From Mycobacterium noviomagense (GTDB taxonomy: Bacteria; Actinomycetota; Actinomycetes; Mycobacteriales; Mycobacteriaceae), in the NCBI RefSeq assembly GCF_010731635.1, contig NZ_AP022583.1, positions 2,294,001 to 2,358,000 of the forward strand: a stretch of DNA of 64,000 nt. The letters run 5' to 3'. The notes beneath the pieces are model-generated. The model had not been told where the DNA came from. It saw nothing but the letters and a program-made list of their open reading frames with translations, and did no database searches. Position numbers and translations under genes: made by a program. Positions within the stretch are counted from its first letter, which is position 1. Each line of letters starts with the position of its first letter. Positions 1-10,843 of the stretch are shown piece after piece.

Positions 1-15
1 GCAGAGCATCCGGCT

Positions 16-39
16 CATGCTGAGCACCTGCTTAGCATG
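16..39. promoter_or_regulatory. near-perfect 24-bp palindrome, candidate operator
   Basis: The 11-nt arms CATGCTGAGCA (16-26) and TGCTTAGCATG (29-39) flank a CC centre and match at 10 of 11 positions as an inverted repeat. The length and dyad symmetry suit a TetR- or MarR-type operator. It lies about 130 bp upstream of the WS/DGAT gene and may equally serve a gene beyond the left edge. The rest of 1-167 shows no convincing gene. Confidence 0.4.
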
Positions 40-167
40 CGGCTGCTCGAGCGGTCAAGCTGCTGGGCCGCCGCCGAAAAGACCGGGTTTCGAAAGTCCA
101 CTGATGCGGCCTTGATCGGTGATTCGATGGAGCCACAAAGCGCGCCAGTCGAATCGGCGAGGTTGGT

Positions 168-1604
168 ATGAAGCGGCTCAACGGTATGGATGCCATGCTG
201 CTCTACAGCGAGACACCCAACCTGCACACGCACACCTTGAAGGTCGCGGTCGTCAACGCCGCCGACTTCGACGGGGAATTCAGCTTCGAGTTCTTTCGCG
301 AGATCATCGAGCGTCGATTGCATTTGCTGGACCCGCTGCGCTTCAAGCTGATCGACATTCCGTACCGACTGCACCACCCGATGTGGTTGGAAAACTGCGA
401 GGTCGACCTCGACTACCACCTGCGACGCGTCCAGGTACCCAGCCCAGGCGGCCGCAAAGAACTCGACGAGGTCATCGGCGAGATCGCCAGCACCCCGCTG
501 GACCGCAGCCGTCCGCTTTGGGAATTCCACTTCGCCGAGGGCATGGCCGAAAACCGCTTCGCACTGATCGGCAAGGTGCACCACACGCTGGCCGACGGGG
601 TGGCCTCGGCGAACCTGCTGGCGCGGCTGATGGATCTGGCCGGCTCGGCCACCGACGACGGTGCCGACTACCCCGTCTGCGCGATGCCGTCGAAGGGCGA
701 GCTGCTGCGGGCAACCGGACGTGACCATCTGCAGCACGCGGCCGCCCTGCCCGGGTTGATGGCCGACGCCGTTCGCGGCTTTGTGCGGGTGCGGCGGCGC
801 GCACGAGAGCGGCGTGACCACCCGGAGATGGCAAAGCTGTTCCGGACGCCGCCAACTTTTCTCAATCACGTCGTATCGCCGGTGCGGACATTCGCCACCG
901 CGTCGTTGGCGCTGTCTGAGGTCAAAGCAATCGCGAAAAGTTTCGGCGTCACGTTCAACGACGTGGTGCTGGCGATTGCGGCCGGCGGGTTGCGCGAGTT
1001 GCTGTTGCGCTACGACGGCAGGGCCGACCGGCCGATCGTGGCGTCGGTGCCGGTCAGTACGGACAAGTCCGCCGACCGGATTACCGGCAACGAGATCAGC
1101 GGCCTGGTGGTGTCGCTGCCGGTGCACATCGACGATCCGCTGGAGCGGGTGCGGCTTATCGCATTGGCCACGGCAAGGGCCAAGGAAGACCTCGACCTGA
1201 TGGGCCCGAAGTTGCAGGGCCGGCTGATGGAATACCTGCCACCGCTGTTGGCCCCGGCCATGTTTCGGTGGCAGTCCAAGCATGCTGACCACAACAAGCT
1301 GATGAATGTCGCGGTGTCCAACGTTCCCGGGCCGAGGGAACGGGGCCATCTCGGCGGTGCTCCGGTGAGTGAGATCTACTCCGTCGGAGTCCTCTCGGCC
1401 GGTAGTGCCTTCAACATGACGGTCTGGAGTTACGTCGACCAGGTCGACATCGCCGTATTGTCCGACGACCGGACGTTCAACGACGTCCACGAAGCCACCG
1501 ACGCGATGGTTCATTCGTTCGCCGAACTCCGCCGTGCGGCCGGCTTCACCGGCAGCCCTACCGAGGTCACTACGGCGATGGGCCCGGCGCGCGCAAGCGG
1601 TTAG
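168..1604 (+). CDS. wax ester synthase / diacylglycerol acyltransferase (WS/DGAT)
   Basis: A 478-aa acyltransferase of the bifunctional WS/DGAT family, which transfers fatty acyl groups from acyl-CoA to diacylglycerol or fatty alcohols to make storage triacylglycerol or wax ester. The N-terminus MKRLNGMDAMLL is typical of the family. The catalytic HHxxxDG motif is intact as HHTLADG at residues 138-144. The C-terminal half contains the usual VSNVPGP segment. The start at 168 is preferred because upstream in-frame extension would disturb this conserved N-terminus. A PlsC-like acyltransferase follows convergently 7 bp downstream, a pairing that recalls the Rv1425/Rv1428c lipid locus of M. tuberculosis. 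Which of the many mycobacterial WS/DGAT paralogs it is cannot be settled here. Confidence 0.9.
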   Translation: MKRLNGMDAMLLYSETPNLHTHTLKVAVVNAADFDGEFSFEFFREIIERRLHLLDPLRFKLIDIPYRLHHPMWLENCEVDLDYHLRRVQVPSPGGRKELDEVIGEIASTPLDRSRPLWEFHFAEGMAENRFALIGKVHHTLADGVASANLLARLMDLAGSATDDGADYPVCAMPSKGELLRATGRDHLQHAAALPGLMADAVRGFVRVRRRARERRDHPEMAKLFRTPPTFLNHVVSPVRTFATASLALSEVKAIAKSFGVTFNDVVLAIAAGGLRELLLRYDGRADRPIVASVPVSTDKSADRITGNEISGLVVSLPVHIDDPLERVRLIALATARAKEDLDLMGPKLQGRLMEYLPPLLAPAMFRWQSKHADHNKLMNVAVSNVPGPRERGHLGGAPVSEIYSVGVLSAGSAFNMTVWSYVDQVDIAVLSDDRTFNDVHEATDAMVHSFAELRRAAGFTGSPTEVTTAMGPARASG

Positions 1605-1611
1605 CACGGGT

Positions 1612-2418
1612 TCAGCCCAACACCGGGAACCGGCGCTGTCGCGCCAGCCCGTTCAGCGCCTCCTGCATCACGCCACGGACGTGCGCGTCGACTTCCTTGA
1701 CGTCGGGATCCTGACCGAACTGGGCGACGACGTCGATCGGCTCGAGGACCTCGGTGACGACCTTGGATGGCAACGGCATGTTGGGCGGAAAGATCACGCT
1801 GACCCCGAACGGGAAACCGATGCTGACCGGCAGGATGTCCATCCGGGCACGGGTCAGGCCCAACCGCTTGGCCAGCCAGTTGCCGCGGGTGACGAACAGC
1901 TGTGTTTCCTGGGCTCCGATCGACACGACCGGCACGATCGGCACACCGGCCGCGATCGCGGTCCGCACGTATCCGGTGCGGCCGTCGAAGTCGATCACGT
2001 TCTCGCGCAGTGTCGGCCGGTAGGCGTCGTAGTCGCCGCCGGGAAACACCAGCACGACCGCACCGGAGCGCAGCGCCTTGGCGGCGTTTTCTCGGCTGGC
2101 GTAGATGACGCCGAGCCGGCGTAGTAGACCGGACAGCGGCCCGATGAATACGCCGTAGTGGGCCAGGGTGTAGACCGGGCGGTCATAGCCGAAGGTGTCG
2201 TAGAAGGCCGAGGAGAACACAAAAACGTCGGGCGTCAGCATGCCGCCGGAGTGATTGGACACCACCAGCGCGCCACCCGTGCGCGGAAAAGACTCCAGGC
2301 CCCGCACCTCGGCGCGAAACCATCGTTTGACGAGCGGCGCGACGACGTTGGTGATCTGCTTGGTGAAGCCGGGATCCCACTGTGCAACTTCCTGGCTGTC
2401 CGCAGAGTCGCCGCCCAT
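1612..2418 (-). CDS. PlsC-like lysophospholipid acyltransferase family protein
   Basis: A 268-aa protein of the glycerol/lysophospholipid acyltransferase superfamily. The acceptor-binding region reads VVSNHSGGML at about residues 52-61, followed by an Asp, which replaces the strict HX4D spacing of PlsC and is common in the Rv1428c-type mycobacterial branch. A second block around FPGGDYDAYRP occupies the place of the usual acyl-acceptor motif. No signal peptide or strong membrane segment is seen, so a peripheral membrane role in phospholipid or storage-lipid acylation is inferred. It converges on the WS/DGAT gene, consistent with a shared lipid function. ATG at 2418 is the first good start. 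Confidence 0.75.
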   Translation of the reverse strand: MGGDSADSQEVAQWDPGFTKQITNVVAPLVKRWFRAEVRGLESFPRTGGALVVSNHSGGMLTPDVFVFSSAFYDTFGYDRPVYTLAHYGVFIGPLSGLLRRLGVIYASRENAAKALRSGAVVLVFPGGDYDAYRPTLRENVIDFDGRTGYVRTAIAAGVPIVPVVSIGAQETQLFVTRGNWLAKRLGLTRARMDILPVSIGFPFGVSVIFPPNMPLPSKVVTEVLEPIDVVAQFGQDPDVKEVDAHVRGVMQEALNGLARQRRFPVLG

Positions 2419-2528
2419 CGCCCCCTCGCTTCTCGGAAATGCCTTCTGTCAGCGGATACGCTACTCTCTGATTTTGAGAATGTCATAATCGGGCCCGGGC
2501 TGGGGCCGAGCCGAAAGCAGGGGGACGG

Positions 2529-3596
2529 ATGTCGGAGACGGTGCTTGTCACGGGCGGCTTCGGCTTGGTCGGATCGGTGACGGTACGACGGCTGGCCGCT
2601 GACGGGCGCCGGGTGGTGGCGACGGATCTGGGCACACCCGGCCACCGCAAAGTCGCCGAGACGCTGCCTGCGAGCGTGGCAGCTCGCTGGGTCGACCTGA
2701 CCGACGCGGCGGCGGTCGACCGCCTGCTGGCCGAGGTGCGGCCCGCGGTGATCATTCACTTGGCCGCGATCATCCCCCCACACATCTACCGCGACGCCAA
2801 ACTTGCCCGCCGGGTCAACGTCGACGTCACCGCCGCGTTGGTGCGCGCCGCAGCGGCGTGCACCGACCCGCCCCGGTTTGTCCAGGCGTCCAGCAACGCG
2901 GTGTACGGCGCCCGCAACCCGCACCGCTTCGCGGATGTGGTCCGCGCTGATACGCCGACGAAACCATGCGACCTCTACAGCGGACACAAACTCGAAGCCG
3001 AAGAGCACGTGCGCTCGTCGAACCTCGAGTGGGTGGTGCTGCGACTCGGCGGGGTGCTCAGCGTCGAGCCGGGTGCCATGCCGATCACCGCCGACGCGTT
3101 GCTCTTCGAAAGCATGCTGCCGACGGATGGGCGGCTACATAGCGTCGATGTGCGCGATGTCGCATCGGCCTTCGCCGCGGCCACCTCCGCAGACGTCGCG
3201 GGAGAGATCCTGTTGATTGCAGGCGACGACTCGCACCGGGTGAGACAGGGCGAGGTCGGACCGGCCCTGGCAGCCGCCCGGGGGCTGCCCGGCGTGTGGC
3301 CGGCCGGCCGGCCCGGAAATCCCGACAGTGACGACGACTGGTTTGTCACCGATTGGATGGACACCGCTCGCGCGCAGCAGGCGCTGGCGTTTCAGCAGCA
3401 CTCTTGGCCCGACATGCTCGCGGAGATGCAGGAGCGCGCCGGCTGGAAGCGCCACGCGATGCGGCTCGTCGTTCCGGTCGCGCGCGAATTCCTAAAGCGC
3501 CGTGCGGTCTACCGTGACGCGCCGGGCCAGTACGCCGATCCCTGGGGAGCTATTCGGTCCAGGCTGGGGGAGCCGGGCCTCGACGTCAGCACTTGA
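2529..3596 (+). CDS. NAD(P)-dependent epimerase/dehydratase (extended SDR)
   Basis: A 355-aa extended short-chain dehydrogenase. The Rossmann glycine motif is TGGFGLVG at residues 8-15, and the catalytic Tyr-Lys pair is YSGHK at 150-154, with a Ser-rich segment (QASSNAVYG) before it. The family oxidises or epimerises nucleotide sugars, or reduces sterol/carbonyl substrates; nothing visible fixes the substrate. It is transcribed divergently from the PlsC-like gene across 110 bp that include a CATAAT hexamer at 2484-2489. A convergent VapC toxin gene lies 7 bp downstream. Confidence 0.8.
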   Translation: MSETVLVTGGFGLVGSVTVRRLAADGRRVVATDLGTPGHRKVAETLPASVAARWVDLTDAAAVDRLLAEVRPAVIIHLAAIIPPHIYRDAKLARRVNVDVTAALVRAAAACTDPPRFVQASSNAVYGARNPHRFADVVRADTPTKPCDLYSGHKLEAEEHVRSSNLEWVVLRLGGVLSVEPGAMPITADALLFESMLPTDGRLHSVDVRDVASAFAAATSADVAGEILLIAGDDSHRVRQGEVGPALAAARGLPGVWPAGRPGNPDSDDDWFVTDWMDTARAQQALAFQQHSWPDMLAEMQERAGWKRHAMRLVVPVAREFLKRRAVYRDAPGQYADPWGAIRSRLGEPGLDVST

Positions 3597-3603
3597 CGAG
3601 GGG

Positions 3604-4005
3604 TCAGCGAATCAGCTCGACTCGACACCTGAGTGCCGGTGCCCCGGCCAGCCGGGCATCACCGGTGAGGAGCGGAACGTCTAGGAGTGCGGACAGCCCC
3701 ACGTACAAGGCGTCGTAGAAGGTGACGTTGTGCCGAAGCCCCCACGCGTGCTCGAGCAGTCTGGGCGTATGCGGGTAGCGGTTTTCGATGAGATCGGGCA
3801 GCGCCCGCAATGCCGTGAGCGCCACGTCTTCGGAGATCTCTCCATTGAGCAATGCTCGCCGCAACGCGTGCCCGACCTCTGCGTCGATCAAGTGCGGTGC
3901 GTGGCATGTTGAGTCCGCGAGCCGCGACCGCAACGCAATTCCCGTGGCGCCCTTTCCGGCCAGCGCGTCGACGGCCGCCGCAGCGTCGACGACGTATTCA
4001 GTCAC
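3604..4005 (-). CDS. vapC: VapC-family PIN-domain toxin
   Basis: A 133-aa PIN-domain ribonuclease, the toxin of a VapBC module. Acidic residues expected to bind Mg2+ are visible: the Asp in YVVDAAA near the N-terminus, the Asp/Glu pair in LIDAEV, the Asp in FYDALYVG and the Asp in LLTGDARLA. VapC enzymes cleave tRNA or rRNA at specific sites; the target here is unknown. The GTG start at 4003-4005 overlaps the end of the antitoxin gene by 8 nt (GTGACTGA), the translational coupling usual for such pairs. Transcription from the operator upstream of vapB should cover both genes. Confidence 0.88.
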   Translation of the reverse strand: MTEYVVDAAAAVDALAGKGATGIALRSRLADSTCHAPHLIDAEVGHALRRALLNGEISEDVALTALRALPDLIENRYPHTPRLLEHAWGLRHNVTFYDALYVGLSALLDVPLLTGDARLAGAPALRCRVELIR

Positions 4006-4237
4006 CCCGTAGTTCCCGCCGCGATGCCTCGATGGTGTCGCGGCTGATCCCGGGTTTGGTGCTGCTGGCCAGCGTCTGCTCCAGAACCGCGATCACTTCC
4101 GCTTTGTCGCGCCGTCGCGCACCCTCGATCAGCTGCTCGCGCATGTAAGCCTGCAAAGACTTGCCGGCCGCCTCGGCGCGGCGTCGGTACGTTTGCGCTA
4201 CCTCCTCGGGCACATCACGGATTTGAATGGTGGCCAT
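3998..4237 (-). CDS. vapB: VapB-family antitoxin
   Basis: A 79-aa antitoxin. The N-terminus MATIQIRDVPEEV is a ribbon-helix-helix fold of the FitA/VapB type, which binds operator DNA as a dimer. The C-terminal tail is the expected toxin-binding region. It neutralises the PIN toxin encoded immediately downstream. The ATG at 4237 follows a TAGAAT hexamer (4244-4249) by exactly six bases and there is no room for a Shine-Dalgarno, so the mRNA is probably leaderless. The adjacent 11-bp repeats are the likely site of autorepression. Confidence 0.88.
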   Translation of the reverse strand: MATIQIRDVPEEVAQTYRRRAEAAGKSLQAYMREQLIEGARRRDKAEVIAVLEQTLASSTKPGISRDTIEASRRELRGD

Positions 4238-4276
4238 AGCGCTATTCTAGCGCTGTTATAGCGCTAGTTCGGCGCT
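4238..4276 (-). promoter_or_regulatory. vapBC operator: four 11-bp-phased AGCGCT repeats with leaderless promoter
   Basis: The palindromic hexamer AGCGCT occurs at 4238-4243, 4249-4254 and 4260-4265, with a degenerate GGCGCT at 4271-4276. Each copy is exactly 11 bp from the last, about one helical turn. The -10 hexamer TAGAAT (minus strand, 4249 to 4244) is embedded between the first two copies, so a bound VapB array would cover the promoter and start codon. TATAAC at 4255-4260 is an alternative -10. Confidence 0.7.
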
Positions 4277-4299
4277 TCGTGGGCCACTGGGCCAAGTGA

Positions 4300-5802
4300 T
4301 CAGTCGTCGGCGACGGCGGCCGGGCCGGCCACCGCCGGCGAACCCTTGGGCGCGGTCGACGACACTTCCTGGGCCGTGGCCGTCACCCGGTTGCGGACGA
4401 TGAACCAGCCGCCGATGAGCGCGGGAACGCCGAGCACCAGCGTCGCGATGATCCACGGTCCGCGCTCGTGGTCGAACACCATCAGCACCAGTACGCCCGC
4501 CAAGAAGGCCAACGTCACGTAGCCGCTGTAGGGTGCCAGCGGCATCCGGAACCGCGGCCGCTGCATTGCGCCGGCTTTCGCCCTGCGGTATAGCCGGATT
4601 TGGCAGATCACGATCGTTGCCCAGGCCGCCATGATTCCCACCGCGGCGATGTTCAGCACGATCTCGAATGCTTGCCCGGGTTTGACTGCGTTGAGCACCA
4701 CGCCGAACAGCCCGATGGTGCTGGTCAACAGGATTCCCCCATACGGCACACCGTTTTTCGACATCCTCCCGGTGAACTTCGGGCCGCTGCCGTTGACCGC
4801 CATCGACCGCAGGATCCGGCCGGTGGAGTACAGCCCCGCGTTCAGGCTCGAGAACGCGGCGGTGACGACCACGACGTTCATCACGCTGCCGGCGCCGTTG
4901 AAACCGATGTGGGAGAAGAAGGTAACGAAGGGGCTTTCGTGTTCCTTGTAGGTGGTGTAGGGCAGCAGCAGGGCCAGCAGCAGGACCGACCCGACGTAGA
5001 AGACCGCGATGCGCACCACGACGGAGTTGATCGCCCGTGGCATGACCTTCTCCGGCTCCGCCGTCTCGCCGGCTGCGGTGCCGACCAATTCGACTGCCGC
5101 ATAAGCGAATACGACCCCGGAGGTGACGAGCACCAGCGGCAGTACGCCGGTCGGCAAGAACCCGCCGTGGCTTTTCCATAGGCCGAACCCCGTGCGCTGG
5201 CCGTCGACGTCGATGCGGCCGGCCAAAAAGACGCTCCCGACGACCAGGAACGTGACCAGCGCCAGCACCTTGATCGCCGCGGCCCAAAACTCGAACTCGC
5301 CGAAAGCCTTCACCGAGATCAGGTTGACCGACACCACCGTTACCAGCGCGATCAGCGCAAACGCCCACTGCGGTACGACTTGTAGCGCCTTCCAATAGTG
5401 CAGGTAGTTCGCGATCGCGGTGCTGTCGACGATGCTAGCCATCGCCCAGTTCAGGAAGTACATCCAGCCGGCGACGAAAGCCGCCTTCTCCCCGAAGAAT
5501 TCGCGGGCGTACGAAACGAACGAGCCCGACGATGGGCGGTGCAGCACCAGTTCGCCGAGTGCGCGCAGGATCAGGAACACGAAGCCGCCGCAGATCGCGT
5601 AGACGATGAACAACCCGGGTCCCGCCGATGCGAGGCGTCCGCCCGCGCCGAGGAACAAGCCGGTGCCGATGGCGCCGCCGATCGCGATCATCTGCAGCTG
5701 CCGGCGGTGCAGGTCGTGGTGATACCCGGCATCCTCGCGAGTGAGCGAGTCGGGCGCGCCGGCCCTGGGGGCGGGTCGGGGTGCGCTGGGCAGCAGTGAC
5801 AT
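4300..5802 (-). CDS. ansP2: L-asparagine/amino-acid permease AnsP2-type (APC family)
   Basis: A 500-aa, 12-helix amino acid permease of the APC superfamily (AAT/CycA branch), which imports amino acids by proton symport across the inner membrane. The helix-1 signature [17 protein letters not shown] and the segment [17 protein letters not shown] are typical. As I recall it, the sequence is closest to AnsP2 (Rv0346c), which also lies just upstream of dnaK in M. tuberculosis, so synteny supports the name. The ATG at 5802 with GGAA 5-8 nt upstream is preferred to the in-frame ATG at 5850, because the extra 16 residues are basic and unlike the family. AnsP proteins transport asparagine, but substrate range cannot be read from sequence. 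Confidence 0.88.
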   Translation of the reverse strand: MSLLPSAPRPAPRAGAPDSLTREDAGYHHDLHRRQLQMIAIGGAIGTGLFLGAGGRLASAGPGLFIVYAICGGFVFLILRALGELVLHRPSSGSFVSYAREFFGEKAAFVAGWMYFLNWAMASIVDSTAIANYLHYWKALQVVPQWAFALIALVTVVSVNLISVKAFGEFEFWAAAIKVLALVTFLVVGSVFLAGRIDVDGQRTGFGLWKSHGGFLPTGVLPLVLVTSGVVFAYAAVELVGTAAGETAEPEKVMPRAINSVVVRIAVFYVGSVLLLALLLPYTTYKEHESPFVTFFSHIGFNGAGSVMNVVVVTAAFSSLNAGLYSTGRILRSMAVNGSGPKFTGRMSKNGVPYGGILLTSTIGLFGVVLNAVKPGQAFEIVLNIAAVGIMAAWATIVICQIRLYRRAKAGAMQRPRFRMPLAPYSGYVTLAFLAGVLVLMVFDHERGPWIIATLVLGVPALIGGWFIVRNRVTATAQEVSSTAPKGSPAVAGPAAVADD

Positions 5803-5995
5803 CAAGTTCCTATCGTGCGGCCTTCGTGCAACGCTGCGACGCGGGCACACCCCAAGATGGGTTGGCTGCAGGCTACCCCAACCGTCGCACCCCCGCGCGC
5901 GTGGACGAAGCCGAATGAGCGCGGCGATTGAACTCTGAACGACGAGCGCTCGTGTCGTCGTGCAGGGGCGAACCGCGCGGTGGAAGGAGCGGTAG

Positions 5996-6309
5996 GTGAC
6001 GAAGTTTCTGGTGCTGTACAGAGCTCCACAGACGGCGGCTGAGCAGATGTTCGGCAGCGCCGAAGATCAGCAAGCCGGAATGGAGGACTGGATGGCCTGG
6101 GCGGGCAAGGCCGGCTCGGCCATCGTCGACCTCGGTTCACCGTTGCAGCCGACGCGTGACAGCGCGGGCGGCGGCGACCCCATCGGCGGATTCTCGATTC
6201 TCCAGGCCGATTCAGCCCAAGCACTCCAGCAAGTGCTGGAGGGTCATCCCCACACCACGCACGGGGGCACATCGAGGTCCTCGAGTTCCTGCCCATTCCG
6301 GGCATGTAG
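5996..6309 (+). pseudogene. YCII-related (DGPF-type) protein, frameshifted near the C-terminus
   Basis: The first 87 codons encode a small YCII-family protein ([11 protein letters not shown]..., GGFSILQADS, LEGHPH), a dimeric ferredoxin-like fold whose role is mostly unknown. After LEGHPHTTHGG the frame loses the family C-terminus. The expected ending HIEVLEFLPIPGM followed by a stop (TAG, 6307-6309) is present in the next frame. One extra G in the G5 run near 6263-6267 would restore a 104-aa protein of normal length. The unshifted frame would instead run to 6391 with a nonsense tail. GTG at 5996 has a good Shine-Dalgarno, GGAAGGAG at 5982-5989. Either a natural indel or a homopolymer sequencing error. 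Confidence 0.75.
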
Positions 6310-6479
6310 CACGTCGGCCCCGACAGCTCGCGGCCAATTGCGGGCCAGAGGCCAAGGACAATCACTCGATTCCAAATTCCTGGGCAGTTAGCGCCCGGTA
6401 AGACCGCGCATCGCTGGCTAGGCGGCAATCTAGGCTCAGCGCTCCTGCACACGAGCACTCCACATGACCGAGCCATTGA

Positions 6480-6506
6480 GGAACAAACCTGCCCGCTGTG
6501 CCGTTG
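6480..6506 (+). promoter_or_regulatory. ECF (SigH/SigE-type) promoter of dnaK
   Basis: GGAACA (6480-6485) and CGTTG (6502-6506) are separated by 16 bp, matching the GGAAC...GTT consensus of mycobacterial SigH/SigE promoters. Exactly the same arrangement precedes clpB in this window. It would start the dnaK transcript near 6513, just before the first HAIR. The rest of 6310-6632 holds the regulatory region and no gene; a TTGACA at 6545-6550 has no well-placed -10. Confidence 0.65.
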
Positions 6507-6519
6507 ATTCCGTCGATGA

Positions 6520-6540
6520 GTTGAGTGTGCTGCGCTCAAG
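6520..6540 (+). promoter_or_regulatory. HAIR operator 1 (HspR binding site) of dnaK
   Basis: GTTGAGT-N7-GCTCAAG matches the HspR-associated inverted repeat CTTGAGT-N7-ACTCAAG at 12 of 14 positions. HspR, encoded at the end of this operon, is known to repress dnaK through such sites together with DnaK as co-repressor. Confidence 0.8.
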
Positions 6541-6571
6541 TTGGTTGACAGCGCCAGCTGCCGGCGGGAGA

Positions 6572-6592
6572 CTTGAGCGTGGCTCACTCAGC
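6572..6592 (+). promoter_or_regulatory. HAIR operator 2 of dnaK
   Basis: CTTGAGC-N7-ACTCAGC matches the HAIR consensus at 11 of 14 positions. It lies 52 bp, about five helical turns, from HAIR 1, so two HspR complexes could bind the same face of the DNA. The dnaK Shine-Dalgarno AGGAGGA follows at about 6620. Confidence 0.72.
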
Positions 6593-6632
6593 ATAGTGCA
6601 GTAACGAAGCTCAACTATCAGGAGGATTCACC

Positions 6633-8503
<1,871 letters not shown>

Positions 8504-8507
<4 letters not shown>

Positions 8508-9211
8508 CAGAAGGTAACCCACGCGAACAGGTAACGGTCACCGACAAGCGGCGAATCGATCCGGAGACCGGCGAGGTTCGCCACGTCTCATCCGGTTCGG
8601 CGCCCAGCGAGCCGGCACCGGCGGCACCGTCGCCGGCGCCGGCCGCGACGGCGGCCCAGGACAAAGTCGCCGAGCTGACCGCCGATCTGCAGCGGGTGCA
8701 GGCCGACTTCACCAATTACCGCAGGCGCGCACTGCGTGACCAGCAGGCGGCGGCTGACCGGGCCAAGGCGACCGTGATCAGCCAATTACTGGGCGTGCTC
8801 GACGATCTCGACCGCGCCCGCAGCCACGGCGACTTGGAGTCGGGTCCACTGAAGTCGGTCGCCGACAAGCTGACCAGCGCGCTGACCGGACTGGGCCTGA
8901 CGGCTTTCGGCGCCGAGGGCGACGACTTCGACCCGGTGCTGCACGAAGCCGTCCAGCACGAGGGCGACGGCGCCGAGGGCACCAAGCCGGTGATCGGCAG
9001 CGTGTTGCGGCAAGGCTACAAGCTCGGCGACCAAGTCCTGCGGCACGCGCTGGTGGTGGTCGTCGACACGGTGATCGAGAACGGTGCCGATGTGGCGGCC
9101 GAGACCGAGACTGCCGAAGCTGTACCTGCGGTGGCGGACACGGCTGACACGCCCGACGACGAGGCCACGGCGGGGGAGCAGGACGCAGAATCAGAACCGT
9201 CGGCCGAGTAA
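8504..9211 (+). CDS. grpE: nucleotide exchange factor GrpE
   Basis: The 235-aa GrpE, a dimer that releases ADP from DnaK. The central region has the long helix ([20 protein letters not shown] with the RR that follows) and the beta-domain signature around [10 protein letters not shown] and [21 protein letters not shown]- and C-terminal tails are long, low-complexity and rich in Ala/Pro and Asp/Glu, as in other mycobacteria. The GTG start lies within the dnaK stop (GTGA), so translation is coupled. Confidence 0.96.
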
Positions 9212-9274
9212 GCGCGGCCGGCGGCGCACAACTCAAGAGCAAGCCAGAGGAAGGCGGGAAGGGGGTGACGCAGC

Positions 9275-10453
9275 ATGGCCCAACGCGAATGGGTCGAGAA
9301 GGACTTCTATAAGGAGCTAGGCGTCTCCCCTGACGCCAGCCAGGACGAGATCAAGCGCGCCTACCGGAAGTTGGCGCGCGAGCTGCACCCCGACGCCAAC
9401 CGCGACGACCCGCGGGCCGCAGAGCGGTTCAAAGCGGTGTCGGAGGCGCACAGCGTGCTGTCGGACCCGGCCAAGCGCAAGGAGTACGACGAGACCCGAC
9501 GGCTGTTCGCCGGCGGCGGCGGGTTCGGCCGGCGGTTCAGCGGCGCCAACTTCGGCGGCTTCGGCATGGGCGGCGACGGCGCCGAGTTCAACCTGAGCGA
9601 TTTGTTCGACGCCGCCGGCCAGACCGGCGGCAGCACCATCGGCGACTTGTTCGGTGGCTTGTTCGGTCGTGGTGCCACCACGCGGCCCAGCCGACCCCGC
9701 CGCGGCAACGACCTCGAGACCGAGGCCGAGCTGAGTTTCGTGGAAGCCGCCAAGGGCGTGGCGATGCCGCTGCGGCTGACCAGCCCGGCGCCGTGCACCA
9801 ACTGTCATGGCAGCGGCGCCCGGCCGGGCACCAGCCCGCGGGTGTGCCCCACCTGTAACGGCTCGGGTGTCATCAGCCGCAACCAAGGCGCTTTCGGATT
9901 CTCCGAACCGTGCACCGACTGCCGCGGAAGCGGGTCGATCATCGAGCATCCCTGCGACCAGTGCAAGGGAACCGGTGTGACGACCCGGACCCGCACCATC
10001 AACGTGCGGATCCCGCCGGGAGTCGAGGATGGCCAGCGCATCCGGTTGCCCGGACAGGGCGAGGCCGGCTTGCGCGGCGCCCCGTCAGGTGACCTGTACG
10101 TGACCGTGCACGTGCGGTCCGACCCCGTGTTCGGCCGTGATGGCGACGACCTCACCGTGACCGTCCCGGTCAGTTTTGCCGAATTGGCATTGGGCACAAC
10201 GCTTTCGGTGCCGACGCTGGACGGACGGGTCGGTGTTCGGGTGCCGAAGGGTACCGCCAATGGACGCACCCTGCGGGTGCGCGGGCGCGGCGTGCCCAAG
10301 CGCGGCGGCGGCAGCGGCGACCTGCTGGTCACCGTTCAGGTCGCCGTCCCGCCGAACCTGGATGGTGCCGCCAAAGAGGCGCTGGAGGCCTACGCCGCCG
10401 CCGAGCGGGCTAGCGGCTTTGATCCGAGGGCCGGATGGGCAGGAAATCGCTGA
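9275..10453 (+). CDS. dnaJ: chaperone DnaJ1 (Hsp40)
   Basis: A 392-aa type I Hsp40 that delivers substrates to DnaK and stimulates its ATPase. The J domain (about 1-75) carries the HPD triad in [12 protein letters not shown] Gly/Phe-rich linker follows. The zinc-binding domain has four CxxCxGxG repeats: [24 protein letters not shown] and CDQCKGTG. The C-terminal substrate domains follow. Start ATG 9275 has a purine-rich Shine-Dalgarno stretch upstream. The stop overlaps the hspR start by one base (TGATG), as expected for the mycobacterial operon. Confidence 0.96.
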   Translation: MAQREWVEKDFYKELGVSPDASQDEIKRAYRKLARELHPDANRDDPRAAERFKAVSEAHSVLSDPAKRKEYDETRRLFAGGGGFGRRFSGANFGGFGMGGDGAEFNLSDLFDAAGQTGGSTIGDLFGGLFGRGATTRPSRPRRGNDLETEAELSFVEAAKGVAMPLRLTSPAPCTNCHGSGARPGTSPRVCPTCNGSGVISRNQGAFGFSEPCTDCRGSGSIIEHPCDQCKGTGVTTRTRTINVRIPPGVEDGQRIRLPGQGEAGLRGAPSGDLYVTVHVRSDPVFGRDGDDLTVTVPVSFAELALGTTLSVPTLDGRVGVRVPKGTANGRTLRVRGRGVPKRGGGSGDLLVTVQVAVPPNLDGAAKEALEAYAAAERASGFDPRAGWAGNR

Positions 10454-10830
10454 TGGCTAAAAAAGACGATTCTCGAACCTTTTTGATCTCGGTGGCGGCC
10501 GAGCTGGCCGGCATGCATGCTCAGACGCTGCGGACCTACGACCGGCTCGGCCTGGTCCGTCCGCAGCGCACTTCCGGTGGGGGACGCCGCTATTCCGAGC
10601 ATGACGTGGAACTGCTGCGCGAGGTGCAGCGGCTTTCGCAGGACGAGGGCGTCAACCTTGCCGGCATCAAACGCATCATCGAGCTGACCAACCAGGTCGA
10701 GGCATTGCAGGCGCGGATCAAGGAGTTGACCGCGGAGGTCGACCGGCTGCGGTGCAGCCAGCGGCGCGACCTGGCGGTGCTGCCCAAGAGCACCGCGCTG
10801 GTGGTGTGGCAGCCCCGTCAGATGAGCTAG
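10453..10830 (+). CDS. hspR: heat-shock repressor HspR (MerR family)
   Basis: The 125-aa MerR-type repressor of the DnaK regulon. The winged-helix domain is recognisable in SVAAELAGMHAQTLRTYDRLGLV and GGRRYSEHDVELLREVQ, followed by a coiled coil (about 75-105) and the C-terminal tail ending KSTALVVWQPRQMS. It binds HAIR sites upstream of dnaK and clpB, both present in this window, and is released when DnaK is titrated by unfolded protein. I chose ATG 10453 over the in-frame ATG 10435 because it gives the canonical N-terminus [14 protein letters not shown] and couples to the dnaJ stop. Confidence 0.95.
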   Translation: MAKKDDSRTFLISVAAELAGMHAQTLRTYDRLGLVRPQRTSGGGRRYSEHDVELLREVQRLSQDEGVNLAGIKRIIELTNQVEALQARIKELTAEVDRLRCSQRRDLAVLPKSTALVVWQPRQMS

Positions 10831-10843
10831 GGCGTTCGCGGGC

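Noticed and set aside
15..1607. 530-codon minus-strand frame opposite WS/DGAT
   Set aside because: His/Arg/Gln-rich composition typical of a shadow frame; the sense strand has an intact catalytic motif.
4256..5395. 379-codon frame overlapping ansP2 on the same strand
   Set aside because: Different frame within a clear permease gene, Arg/Gly-rich and without any domain.
6545..6550. TTGACA as the sigma-A -35 of dnaK
   Set aside because: No TANNNT at a suitable distance; the best hexamer (CATAGT, 6592-6597) is too far away. The ECF-type pair at 6480-6506 is better.
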